64,000 nt of DNA, taken from assembly GCA_027314025.1 (NCBI GenBank), contig DAHVCP010000019.1, positions 1 through 64,000 on the forward strand. The letters run 5' to 3'. The notes beneath the pieces were generated by a model. The model was not told where the DNA came from and did not search any database. It saw nothing but the letters and a program-made list of their open reading frames with translations. Source of the DNA: Acidobacteriota bacterium. GTDB lineage: Bacteria > Acidobacteriota > Terriglobia > Terriglobales > SCQP01. Shown here piece by piece: positions 34,999-42,889 of the stretch (the stretch's first letter is position 1; each line of letters opens with the position of its first letter). Made by a program: the position numbers and the translations under genes.

Positions 34999-36249
34999 CT
35001 ACGGCCACCACAGCAGCAGCGCCATGGTCAGCGACAGCACCGCCGCGGCGGCCAGCCAGAAGCGCTGCGTATCGGAGATTTCAATCCGCCGCCGCCCGGA
35101 CCGCCGCTCCAGAAAAAAGATCAGGATCAGCAGCACCGGCGCCAGCGTGCCCCAGAACACCTGCGACCAGAACGCGATTTGGATGCTGTTCCAGGGCAGG
35201 TAGCTCAGCCCCGCCACGATCAGCAGCACCGCCGACAGGAATATGTAGAACCGCCGCGCTTGCCAGGGACGGCGCTCCAGGCCCCGCCGCCAATCGAACG
35301 TTTCCGCCAGGACGTAGCTGGAGGTGGCGGCCAAGACCGGAATCGCGATCAGCCCGGAGCCGAGAATGCCCAGCGTGTACAGCAGGTAGGCGAACGTCCC
35401 GGCCACCGGCAGCAAGGCGCTGGCCGCTTGGCGCACGCTGGCGACGCTGATGCCGCGGGAGAACAACGAAGCGCCGGTGGTGACGATGATGAAGAATCCC
35501 ACCAGATTGGACATCACCATGCCGGTGGCGATATCCGTCACCGCTTGCCCCCGCGTGCGGACCTCCGTGTACTGCTCCGTTTCCGCGCTCGCCTGCCAGA
35601 AAAACATATACGGCGAAAACCGCGCCCCCACCAGCGCCACCGCGTCGGCCAGAAACATGCGGTGTCCCAATCCGCGGGAAAACCCCCACGGCGGCCAAAA
35701 CGACCCCGCCAACACATGGCCCCAGTCCGGATGGAGCAGGAACGCGGCGACGACGTAGACCACGAAGCTCAGGTTCAGCAGCGCCAGGCTGCCAATGATG
35801 CGGCGGAAGTTGCGGAACACCAGCAGGTGCCAGGACAAGAAGGCGATCAGCACGGGAAAATACCACGCCGGCAAATGCGTCAGCAGCGCCAGCGAATCGC
35901 TCAGGATGAGCGTGTCGGCGACCAGGGCGGCGAAATTGCCCAGCAAAAACGCGGCCGTCAGCGCCACGCTGACCCAGCGGCCGAAGCGGGCCCGCAGCAG
36001 CGTGGCCAAGCCGCTTCCCGTCTCGGCGCCAATCACGCCGCAGACGGTCTGCACCGCCGTTTCCATCGGCGTGGTCAGCGCCAAAATCCACAGGTAAGCG
36101 AAGCCCGAGCCGGCGCCGACCAGGGAGAACGCCGTGATCGCGGCCGGGTCGTTGTCGGCGCCGCCCGCCACCAGCCCCGGCCCCAAGGCTCGCAGCCAGG
36201 CGCGCGCCCGCCCCATGCGCGAAGGTGGCGATACCGGCGGAGTAGCCAC
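34999..36249 (-). CDS. NRAMP-like divalent metal transporter with altered metal-site motifs
   Basis: This 416-residue polytopic membrane protein has a GTG start and ~11 hydrophobic segments of the NRAMP fold. The first helix carries GADNDPAAIT where classic Mn/Fe transporters have DPGN, so the Asp-Pro pair stays (D34-P35) but the Asn is lost. In helix 6 the usual Met-Pro-His is replaced by FSPYMFFWQASAETEQ. Metal preference may therefore differ, as in Mg- or Al-transporting NRAMP relatives. The next gene (36264) ends 14 bases upstream on the same strand, so they may be co-transcribed. Confidence 0.85.
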   Translation of the reverse strand: MATPPVSPPSRMGRARAWLRALGPGLVAGGADNDPAAITAFSLVGAGSGFAYLWILALTTPMETAVQTVCGVIGAETGSGLATLLRARFGRWVSVALTAAFLLGNFAALVADTLILSDSLALLTHLPAWYFPVLIAFLSWHLLVFRNFRRIIGSLALLNLSFVVYVVAAFLLHPDWGHVLAGSFWPPWGFSRGLGHRMFLADAVALVGARFSPYMFFWQASAETEQYTEVRTRGQAVTDIATGMVMSNLVGFFIIVTTGASLFSRGISVASVRQAASALLPVAGTFAYLLYTLGILGSGLIAIPVLAATSSYVLAETFDWRRGLERRPWQARRFYIFLSAVLLIVAGLSYLPWNSIQIAFWSQVFWGTLAPVLLILIFFLERRSGRRRIEISDTQRFWLAAAAVLSLTMALLLWWP

Positions 36250-36263
36250 AATGGCCGTGTCGC

Positions 36264-36698
36264 TTAGGCGCCGCTGGGACCGCGATCATCGCCGCCCGCG
36301 CGTGGTTCGGTCGGTTCGGTCCCGCCAGCACCCTCACTCCCGCCCGGCTCTGGAAAACGGGGCAAGCGGGCGGATTCTTCTTCAAACCGCAGCCGCGCCG
36401 GCCGCACGTAGGTCAGGTACAAATAAATGCTGATCGAGGCGAAAAGACACGCGCTGCCCGCCAAAAAGAGGGCGAATCGGGGCCCCGGCCAGGCCAGCAC
36501 CCGCAACGCGCGCAACACCGTCTCGCTCGCCGCCAGCGACACGGTCAACAAAAATAACCCCGCCGCCGAAAGCAACGCCGAGGGATTGCCCACCCGCCGG
36601 CCATGCAGGTAATAGTCGGCGAATTCCAAGAAGCTGGCCGCCAATGCCAGCGCGGCGACGGCTAACGCGGAGATCGTTTGCAGCAGGACCAGAGACAT
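36264..36698 (-). CDS. Three-helix membrane protein, unknown function
   Basis: The protein has 144 residues and starts MSLVLLQTISALAVAALALA. Three hydrophobic segments are seen (residues ~1-22, ~40-60, ~73-93), followed by an acidic/proline-rich cytoplasmic tail (FEEESARLPRFPEPGG). A longer in-frame reading to 36923 would add ~75 non-hydrophobic residues and is not preferred. It lies 14 bases upstream of the NRAMP-like gene and may be its partner. No family is recognised. Confidence 0.6.
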   Translation of the reverse strand: MSLVLLQTISALAVAALALAASFLEFADYYLHGRRVGNPSALLSAAGLFLLTVSLAASETVLRALRVLAWPGPRFALFLAGSACLFASISIYLYLTYVRPARLRFEEESARLPRFPEPGGSEGAGGTEPTEPRAGGDDRGPSGA

Positions 36699-37087
36699 GC
36701 GGCCAGCCAGAACTCCCGCATTGGGATGCGCGCCGCCCCCGCCGCGGCTGGCGTCATGCCCCAATTGCCGGCAGGCCACCTTCGTACCACCCCGCCCATT
36801 TGGCCACCCGGTCTGCCGGGCGTTGGCGAGGCGCAGCCCGTGTGCCCGCCCTGGGCCGACCGCCGCTACGGAGCGGCCAGCCGCAAAAATGTTGCAATTA
36901 AGGGCGCAATGCCATCCAAACAAAGGCTCTGCCGCGCAACATGCTGCCCTGGAAACCAGGCCCCTTCCGGCCGCTTCCGCGCCTCATCCGCGCCCCGGCG
37001 CGCCGCAGCTGGACGCGCTGAGCACCACGCTCCTCAATTGATGGGCGCGGCCCCCGCGGGACGCCAGGCGCCACGCAGCGTTGCGGC
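36699..37087. other. Intergenic region of ~390 bp
   Basis: This is the space between a leftward membrane-protein gene and a rightward one. I see no convincing gene, RNA or repeat in it; the open frames here have no homology or start signals. Promoters for both flanking genes are expected at its ends. Confidence 0.5.
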
Positions 37088-37093
37088 GATACT
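37088..37093 (+). promoter_or_regulatory. -10-like GATACT, leaderless spacing
   Basis: GATACT ends 6 bases before the ATG at 37100. Confidence 0.35.
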
Positions 37094-37099
37094 TAGCCC

Positions 37100-37921
37100 A
37101 TGGCCAGCCATTCGCCCCACCCCGCAATTGCCCTACCCGAGGTGTGGACCGTGGTGGCGATCGCCATCCTTGTAAACTTTCTGGGCATGCTGTCGCATGA
37201 AGTCCTGGGCCACGGTCTGGCGGCTCTGCTCGTGGGCCTGCACCCCAGCCGCGTCAGCTCGGTGGATCTGGTCGTCAGCTTTCGCGGCGCCGCGTTGTGG
37301 CAAATGCGGGTCGTTTCCGCCGCCGGCTGCGCCGCCAATTTGGCGCTGGCGGGCATCGCGCTCGCCGTTTGGCGGCGCGCCGCATCTTGGTCCCCGCCCA
37401 CGCGTTTCTTCTGCTGGCTCCTCGCCACCGTCAGCCTTTTAGTTCCCGGCGGCTATCTGCTCTTCGGCGCGCCGATCGGGTTTGGCGATTGGGGGGACTT
37501 CGAGCGCGGCCTGCACCCGCTGTGGGCATGGAAAATTGCGTTGACCGGCTTGGGACTGGCCATTTCCGTCGCGGGCCTGCGCTGGGGCGCAAAACACTTA
37601 AAGACATTGGTTCCCTCCGGCAGCCAGGGACGGCGCTCCGCTTGGCGCTTGGCGCTATGGCCCTACCTCACCGGCGGTTTCGTCAGCATGGCCGCCGCTG
37701 CTTTCAATCCCACCAGCCCCGTCTTGATCGTCACCTCGGCGGCGGCGGCCAGTTTCGGCGGCACTTCTTGGCTGCTCTGGATCGGTTCGATCGTCGCGCG
37801 CCATCCCCCGAACGGCGGTTCGCCGGCCCCGCCGTTGCGCCGGGATCCCGGCTGGATTTTCGCTGGGGCGGTGGCGTTGGCCCTATACTTAGCGGTTCTC
37901 GGCCCGGGATTGCCCCGCTAG
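37100..37921 (+). CDS. Polytopic membrane protein with a HEVLGH motif
   Basis: The protein has 273 residues and about six hydrophobic segments. Near residue 33, at the end of the first helix, is LSHEVLGHGLAA. This resembles the zinc site of site-2-type membrane proteases (HExxH) but with one extra residue between Glu and the second His. It may be a divergent M50-like metalloprotease or an inactive relative. The ATG is 6 bases after a GATACT box. It ends 37 bases before the aldolase gene. Function is not assigned. Confidence 0.6.
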   Translation: MASHSPHPAIALPEVWTVVAIAILVNFLGMLSHEVLGHGLAALLVGLHPSRVSSVDLVVSFRGAALWQMRVVSAAGCAANLALAGIALAVWRRAASWSPPTRFFCWLLATVSLLVPGGYLLFGAPIGFGDWGDFERGLHPLWAWKIALTGLGLAISVAGLRWGAKHLKTLVPSGSQGRRSAWRLALWPYLTGGFVSMAAAAFNPTSPVLIVTSAAAASFGGTSWLLWIGSIVARHPPNGGSPAPPLRRDPGWIFAGAVALALYLAVLGPGLPR

Positions 37922-37958
37922 GCGCGCGACGAACACCCACAAGATTGCCCAAGAAATT

Positions 37959-38636
37959 ATGACCCTGGAATCGAAATCCAAAACCTTGGCGGCCATCGCC
38001 AGCGAACGTCTGCTCCCCGTGATTCGCGCCGAAAGCAGCGAGGAGGCGCTGGCGGCGGCGGAGATGCTGGTGCAGGAAGGCATGCGCATTCTGGAGCTGA
38101 CCTGCACGGTGCCCAATGCCCTGCGCTGCTTGCGGGATTTAGCCGAGCGTTATGTCCCGCGCGGCATCCTGCTGGGCATGGGCACCGTGCTGGACGCGGA
38201 GACCTGCCGCGCCGCGGTGGACGCCGGCGCGCGTTTTATCGTCAGCCCGCACCTCCGGCGCGAGGTTATCCAAATGGCGCGGCGGCAGGGCGTGGTCGTG
38301 ATTCCCGGCGCGCTGACCGCGACCGAGGTGATGGACGCCTGGGAGGCGGGAGCGGACTTCGTCAAGGTCTTTCCGTGCCAGCCCGTCGGCGGACCGGCCT
38401 ATCTGGGGGCCCTGCGCGGGCCGCTGCCGCAGGTGGCGATGATTCCCAGCGGCGGCGTGACCGTGGAGAGCATTCCGGATTATTTGGCGGCGGGAGCGGC
38501 GGCGGTAGCGGCGGGCCCCGGGCTCTTCCAGCGCCAAGCGGGCAGTTGGGAGGCCGCGCGGCGCAATGCCCGCCTGGTGCGGGAGGCCGTGGGCGCGGCG
38601 CCCGCCGCGGCGACGGAAGCGATAGCCGCGCGCTGA
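37959..38636 (+). CDS. eda: KDPG/KHG aldolase
   Basis: This is a class I aldolase (225 residues) that cleaves 2-keto-3-deoxy-6-phosphogluconate (Entner-Doudoroff) or 4-hydroxy-2-oxoglutarate. Visible motifs are LPVIRAESSEEAL, the catalytic Glu in ILELTCTVP, LGMGTVLD, FIVSPHL, and the Schiff-base Lys in GADFVKVFPCQPVGG; IPSGGV is the phosphate-binding part. The length is normal. No other Entner-Doudoroff gene is adjacent. Related 2-keto-3-deoxy sugar aldolases are possible alternatives. Confidence 0.92.
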   Translation: MTLESKSKTLAAIASERLLPVIRAESSEEALAAAEMLVQEGMRILELTCTVPNALRCLRDLAERYVPRGILLGMGTVLDAETCRAAVDAGARFIVSPHLRREVIQMARRQGVVVIPGALTATEVMDAWEAGADFVKVFPCQPVGGPAYLGALRGPLPQVAMIPSGGVTVESIPDYLAAGAAAVAAGPGLFQRQAGSWEAARRNARLVREAVGAAPAAATEAIAAR

Positions 38637-38645
38637 ACCGCTCCC

Positions 38646-38677
38646 GGGCGCCGCGCGGCGCCCCGCCTGCGGCGGGG
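38646..38677. terminator. Two overlapping hairpins between convergent genes
   Basis: A perfect 18-bp palindrome (GGGCGCCGCGCGGCGCCC, 38646-38663) overlaps a second stem, CCCCGCC-TGC-GGCGGGG (38661-38677). They lie between eda and the convergent penicillin acylase gene. There is no T-run, so a bidirectional terminator is only suggested. Confidence 0.4.
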
Positions 38678-38703
38678 CTGGGGCCCGCGCCCGGCGGCCG
38701 GCG

Positions 38704-41160
38704 CTAGGGCAGCAGCCGCAGGTGATGCACCGCGTGCCGTGTGACGGCGGCGCGGCTAAACCATAGCGGCACGGGTTTGCCGGAAAGATAGTGCGGAAAT
38801 TGATCCCGGTAATGCCCGCCGAACGGCTCGCCATTTTCTCCGGCAAACAGCGTGAGCTTGGAACGGTCCCAATCCGCCAGATCGGCGACGAAGCGCAGGC
38901 ACGGCCCTAACGTTCCCGTCGTCCGGTCAATGGTGTCCGCGCTACCATTCAGCTCCACCGGCCCCAAGTCGGCGTAGCCGCTCAGCAGCGGAATGTGCGA
39001 ATAGACGAGCTGCGGCACGTACAACATCGCGTGCCGTCCCCAGCGCCAGTGTTGCGCGGTGAGCTGGCTGTCGCCGACCACGGAGCGCAGGCAGGCCAGC
39101 AGCAAGGCGTTCCAGCCTTTTTTCCGGTAGGCGGGCGGCAGCCACGCCCGCGGCCGCTCGGTCAGCCATTCCCGCGCCAGCACGGCGGCGGACTTCCAGT
39201 GGTAGCGCTTGGCCAGTTCGGCGCCCGCCTGCGCCGCCACCACGCGGCGAACGAAGACCGCTTGCGTCAGCTCCGCCAGCGTCGGCGCGACGCGGTCCCG
39301 GGACATTGCGCCATCGAAATGCGCCAGCCGCCGCAGCGCCGGGCGCATCGCCGGCGTCACGGCGGCGGGGTCCTTCTGGCCGGCGCGAACCAACGCGCGG
39401 GCGATGAACCGCGCCGGCAGCGAGACGGTATCCATTTGCACCGCCGACATCCCGCCCGGCGTCCAGCGGGGACGGCTGGTCAACAGTTGATAGATGCGCT
39501 GCGTGCGGAACGGCCCGTACCAATGGTTGGCGATGGGATAGGGATAGCCCCGCGGCGTGATGCGCCCGTTGGCGGTGACCAGAATCTGATTCGCCGGATC
39601 GTAGACGCGGGGCAGTTGCGAAAACGGAATCCATCCCTTCCAGCCATAGCGGGCGTCAGCGCCGGGAACCGGCGTCCGGCCCTGACCGGTGCGGCGGATA
39701 GGGATGCGGGCGGCGCATTGATAGCCGATGTTGCCCGCGGTGTCGGCATAGACGAAGTTTTGCGCCGGCCCGGGGAACTGGGCGAGCGCCGCGCGGAACT
39801 CCTCCCAGTTCTTGGCTTGCTCCAGGTGCAGGAAGACGCCGAACTCGCCCCGCAGCGAACCGGCTGAATAGAGCGACCAAGCCAGCGCCAGCGGCTGGTG
39901 CGTGACCGGATCCCGCGCGACGATCGGGCCGCGCGGCGTCAGGCGCACCTGGAATGCCGCCGCCGGCCGGCCCTGCACGGGGATGCGGTACCGCAGCGCG
40001 CGCACCGGCCGCCAGCCCCGCGGCGTCCGCACCTGGCCGCCGCGGATTTGCTCCTGATACAGGTCCTGCACATCGGCGCCGACGTTGGTCATGCCCCAGG
40101 CGATCCGCCGGTTGTGGCCGATGATGATGCCCGGCGCGCCGGCGATAGCGGCGCCGGCGGCGTGCAGATCGGGCGCGGACAACGTCACCGCCCAAAACAA
40201 TCCCGGCACCTGATAGCGCAGATGCGGGTCATTCGCCAGCACCGGCTTGCCCGTGCTGACCCGCGTCGGGCCCAGCACCCAATTGTTGCTGCCCGCGCCG
40301 ACATTAGCCACCGACGGCGGCGCCTGGGACCAGGCGTGCAGCACGGCGGCTAGTTTCGCGGCGCGCCCCGCGGGCGATTCCCCGGCGCGCCCCGGCGGCT
40401 GCAGCCGTCGCGCCCGCGCCATCGCCGGCAGCCCCGTCACGCCCGGCATGGATTGCCGCGCGGGAGGCAAGTCCCACGGAGAGCCGGCGGGAAACAAGAC
40501 CGCCAGCGCCGCCGGGCTGACCTTCCGCGCGAAGATCTCCCGCTCCAGCTCGTCGCTGTAGGTCATGGACAGCGTGCGATACATCTGCGCGGCGATGGCC
40601 AAGCTGTCGCGCGGCCGCCACGGCCCGGGGCGATAGCCCAGCAGCAGGAACTCCAGCGGCAGCCGTCCGGTTTGCCGCCGCATGTAATCGTTGATGCCCT
40701 GGCTGAACGCCGCCAGCAGCCGCCGATTCAGCGGATCCATCTGCCGCGCCTCCCGCGCGGCGATGCGCGGCAGACCCAGCTTGAGCGTTTGCCGGTCCAT
40801 CGGCAGCGCCGCCGGACCGAAGATCGCCGCCAAGCGGCCTTCCGCCAGGCGGCGGAGAAAATCCATCTGCCACAGCCGGTCCTGCGCCATGGCATAGCCT
40901 TCGGCCAAATAAAGATCCGTGATGTTGGCGGCGCGAATGTGCGCCACGCCATACTCATCGCGAACAATCTCCGCCGGCGCGGAGAGCCCGGCGAGACGGA
41001 CGGCGCCGTCACGCTGCGGCTCCGTGCGGCGGGCGCGCCAGTAGAGATAGCCCGCCAGCGCCACGAACGCCGCCAGAATCACGATCAGGCCATCCACCAG
41101 CCAATGCACCCAGCGGCCGCGGCGGCGCAGGCGGGACTTAGCGGGAGCGGCCATGGCCAC
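38704..41160 (-). CDS. Penicillin acylase-family (Ntn-hydrolase) protein
   Basis: The protein (818 residues) is made as a precursor that cleaves itself into two chains. A single N-terminal membrane segment (LIVILAAFVALAGYLYW, residues ~29-45) anchors or exports it. The alpha-chain part carries VAHIRAANITDLYLAEGYA and QDRLWQMDF. The nucleophile is the Ser of GAGSNNWVLGP, which becomes the N-terminus of the beta chain; ANDPHL and GHNRRIAWGMTN follow. The family hydrolyses amides such as beta-lactam side chains or acyl-homoserine lactones. The substrate here is unknown. Confidence 0.92.
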   Translation of the reverse strand: MAMAAPAKSRLRRRGRWVHWLVDGLIVILAAFVALAGYLYWRARRTEPQRDGAVRLAGLSAPAEIVRDEYGVAHIRAANITDLYLAEGYAMAQDRLWQMDFLRRLAEGRLAAIFGPAALPMDRQTLKLGLPRIAAREARQMDPLNRRLLAAFSQGINDYMRRQTGRLPLEFLLLGYRPGPWRPRDSLAIAAQMYRTLSMTYSDELEREIFARKVSPAALAVLFPAGSPWDLPPARQSMPGVTGLPAMARARRLQPPGRAGESPAGRAAKLAAVLHAWSQAPPSVANVGAGSNNWVLGPTRVSTGKPVLANDPHLRYQVPGLFWAVTLSAPDLHAAGAAIAGAPGIIIGHNRRIAWGMTNVGADVQDLYQEQIRGGQVRTPRGWRPVRALRYRIPVQGRPAAAFQVRLTPRGPIVARDPVTHQPLALAWSLYSAGSLRGEFGVFLHLEQAKNWEEFRAALAQFPGPAQNFVYADTAGNIGYQCAARIPIRRTGQGRTPVPGADARYGWKGWIPFSQLPRVYDPANQILVTANGRITPRGYPYPIANHWYGPFRTQRIYQLLTSRPRWTPGGMSAVQMDTVSLPARFIARALVRAGQKDPAAVTPAMRPALRRLAHFDGAMSRDRVAPTLAELTQAVFVRRVVAAQAGAELAKRYHWKSAAVLAREWLTERPRAWLPPAYRKKGWNALLLACLRSVVGDSQLTAQHWRWGRHAMLYVPQLVYSHIPLLSGYADLGPVELNGSADTIDRTTGTLGPCLRFVADLADWDRSKLTLFAGENGEPFGGHYRDQFPHYLSGKPVPLWFSRAAVTRHAVHHLRLLP

Positions 41161-41205
41161 CAGGATAGGCGAGATTGGCCTCCCCAGGTCGCATGCCGCG
41201 CCCGG

Positions 41206-41356
41206 CGACGCGCCGGCTGGTGCGGGGCGAATAGGGCCTGCGGTCCAGCCGGGCGCGCAAGCGGGGCTCGGCCCCGCGCCTGAGGTCGGGCACCGCCCCG
41301 CGCCTTAGGTGGGGGTGAGCCCCGCGCCTGCCATGCGGGACTGGGGCCCGCGCCCA
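41206..41356. repeat. Interspersed GC-rich repeat, copy 2, with 3 x 24-bp tandem units
   Basis: It opens with the same 15-mer as at 16356 (CGACGCGCCGGCTGG, 41206-41220) and closes with CTGGGGCCCGCGCCCA (41341-41356). Inside, GCCCCGCGCCT recurs at 41271, 41295 and 41319, an exact 24-bp period. It fills the space between the penicillin acylase start and the BtuF-like stop. Confidence 0.6.
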
Positions 41357-42316
41357 TCAATCGGAGTCCCTGGATCGCGACGGCTCCGCCGGTTCGCCCG
41401 TCGCGTCGGGATCGAGGCGCTCGGCGGGCGCCAGCTCGGCGGTTACCGCCGCGCCGACGGCGTGGGCCAGGATCGCGTGCAGCTGCCGCACGCCTTCGGT
41501 CAGCGCCGCGGGACCGGGCTGGAGAATGTAGGTGGACTTGATCTCATAGACATGGCCGGCGCGCACCGCCGGCACGGCGTCCCAGCCGGGGCGGGCCCGA
41601 ATCCAGTCCTTATTCACCTTGCGCCCGCACCAGGAGGCGATCACCACCTCCGGCGCGCGGGCGGCCACCTGCTCCGGACGCAGGATGCGGTCCCGGGCGG
41701 CGGGCCGTGCGGCCAGCTCGGGAAACACCGGATCGCCTCCGGCCAGCGTGATCAGTTCTTCCACCCAGCGAATGCCGCCGATCAGCGGTTCATGCCATTC
41801 TTCGAACCACACCCGCTGGCGGCGCGGAAAACGCCGCGCCGAAGCCTGAATGGCCGCCAGTTCCGCTTGCAATCGCGCCACCAAATCCCGCCCCTTCGGC
41901 TCCACGCCGACCAGCCGCGCCAGCGCGCCGATCATGTCCAGGATCTCCGCGACCGAACGCTGATTCCAGTTCATTACCGTGGCGCCCTGCCGCACCAAGT
42001 CGCGGGTGATATCCGCTTGCAGGTCGCTGAAGGCCAGCACCAGGTCGGGCCGCAGCTCCAGAATGCGATCCAGCTTGGCGGTCACGAACGCCGAAATGCG
42101 AGGCTTTTCCCGCCGCGCCCGCGGTGGCCGGCAGGTGTAGCCGGAAATGCCGACGATGCGGTCCTGCTCGCCCAGCAGGTACAAGGTTTCCGTCGTCTCC
42201 TCAGTCAGGCAAACAATGCGGCGCGGCCACGCGCCGGACGGAGCGGGGACAACACCAGCGGGCGGACCATCGTCCAATGGGAAAGGCGAGGGATTTATGA
42301 AAGCTTCCGAACTCAT
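41357..42316 (-). CDS. BtuF-like cobalamin/iron-type substrate-binding protein
   Basis: This is a periplasmic-binding-protein-fold protein of the BtuF/FecB type: RIVCLTEETTETLYLLGEQD, then LDRILELRPDLVLAFSDLQAD and the late block VPAVRAGHVYEI. It would bind vitamin B12 or a related chelate. Two B12-dependent enzymes (metH and the mutase) are in the window, which fits. No signal peptide is seen. Homologous sequence starts only at residue ~33, where no ATG, GTG or TTG is in frame; the nearest is the ATG at 42316. That start overlaps the divergent CBS-protein gene by 20 bases, so the true N-terminus is unclear and a frameshift upstream is possible. Confidence 0.75.
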   Translation of the reverse strand: MSSEAFINPSPFPLDDGPPAGVVPAPSGAWPRRIVCLTEETTETLYLLGEQDRIVGISGYTCRPPRARREKPRISAFVTAKLDRILELRPDLVLAFSDLQADITRDLVRQGATVMNWNQRSVAEILDMIGALARLVGVEPKGRDLVARLQAELAAIQASARRFPRRQRVWFEEWHEPLIGGIRWVEELITLAGGDPVFPELAARPAARDRILRPEQVAARAPEVVIASWCGRKVNKDWIRARPGWDAVPAVRAGHVYEIKSTYILQPGPAALTEGVRQLHAILAHAVGAAVTAELAPAERLDPDATGEPAEPSRSRDSD

Positions 42317-42722
42317 GCAATCGAACCCCGAAGTGGTCATCCCGGAGGACCGGCTCTCCGAGGCCTTACGCGTGATGCTAACCCGAAACGTCGGCTGCAT
42401 ACCGGTGGTGGATTCCCGCGCGACGCTCGCGCCGCTGGGCGTGATCACCGACCGCGACGCCGCCCTCTATTTAGCCAGCCACGATGTTCGCCCGTCCGAG
42501 GTGCTCTGCCGGTCGCTGATGAGCAGCCCGGTGGTCACGGTGGCCGCGGAGGACGACGTGAAGATGGCCAAGGACAAAATGCGGGAGTTCCAGCTGCGCC
42601 GCATTGTCGTGGTGGATGGCGGGCGCATCGCGGGCATTATCAGCCAGGCGGATTTTGCCCGCGAGAAACCCAAGGACGCGCAGCAGATCCTGGAGGATGT
42701 CTCGCAGCCGAAAGCGGCATGA
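42297..42722 (+). CDS. CBS-domain pair protein
   Basis: The protein (141 residues) is made of two CBS motifs. The first is MKASELMQSNPEVVIPED ... GVITDRDAALYL, the second LMSSPVVTVAAEDDV ... IAGIISQADFAR. Such Bateman modules bind adenosyl nucleotides and sense energy state, usually through a partner. A ribosome site (GAGGG) precedes the ATG. The stop overlaps the start of a 39-residue membrane peptide as ATGA. The 5' end overlaps the divergent BtuF-like gene by about 20 bases. Confidence 0.88.
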   Translation: MKASELMQSNPEVVIPEDRLSEALRVMLTRNVGCIPVVDSRATLAPLGVITDRDAALYLASHDVRPSEVLCRSLMSSPVVTVAAEDDVKMAKDKMREFQLRRIVVVDGGRIAGIISQADFAREKPKDAQQILEDVSQPKAA

Positions 42723-42838
42723 CCACCCCGGATTTGAGTTCGTATGCGATCAGCCGATTTGGCTGGACCGTGGTGGTGTGCAATATATGGCTGGGCCTTA
42801 TCATCGGCCTGGTCGTGCGCTGGTCGCGCGACCCGTAG
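42719..42838 (+). CDS. 39-residue single-pass membrane peptide, coupled to the CBS gene
   Basis: The ATG overlaps the CBS-gene stop (ATGA), suggesting translational coupling. The peptide has a polar start (MTTPDLSSYAISRFGW), one hydrophobic segment (TVVVCNIWLGLIIGLVV) and a short basic end (RWSRDP). It could anchor the CBS protein at the membrane. No family is recognised. Support comes from the overlap and the clean membrane-helix pattern. Confidence 0.5.
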   Translation: MTTPDLSSYAISRFGWTVVVCNIWLGLIIGLVVRWSRDP

Positions 42839-42889
42839 GCGGTAGCCGGCGCAGGAGCACGCACGCCCCGCAGCCATCACCCGCGGCGG

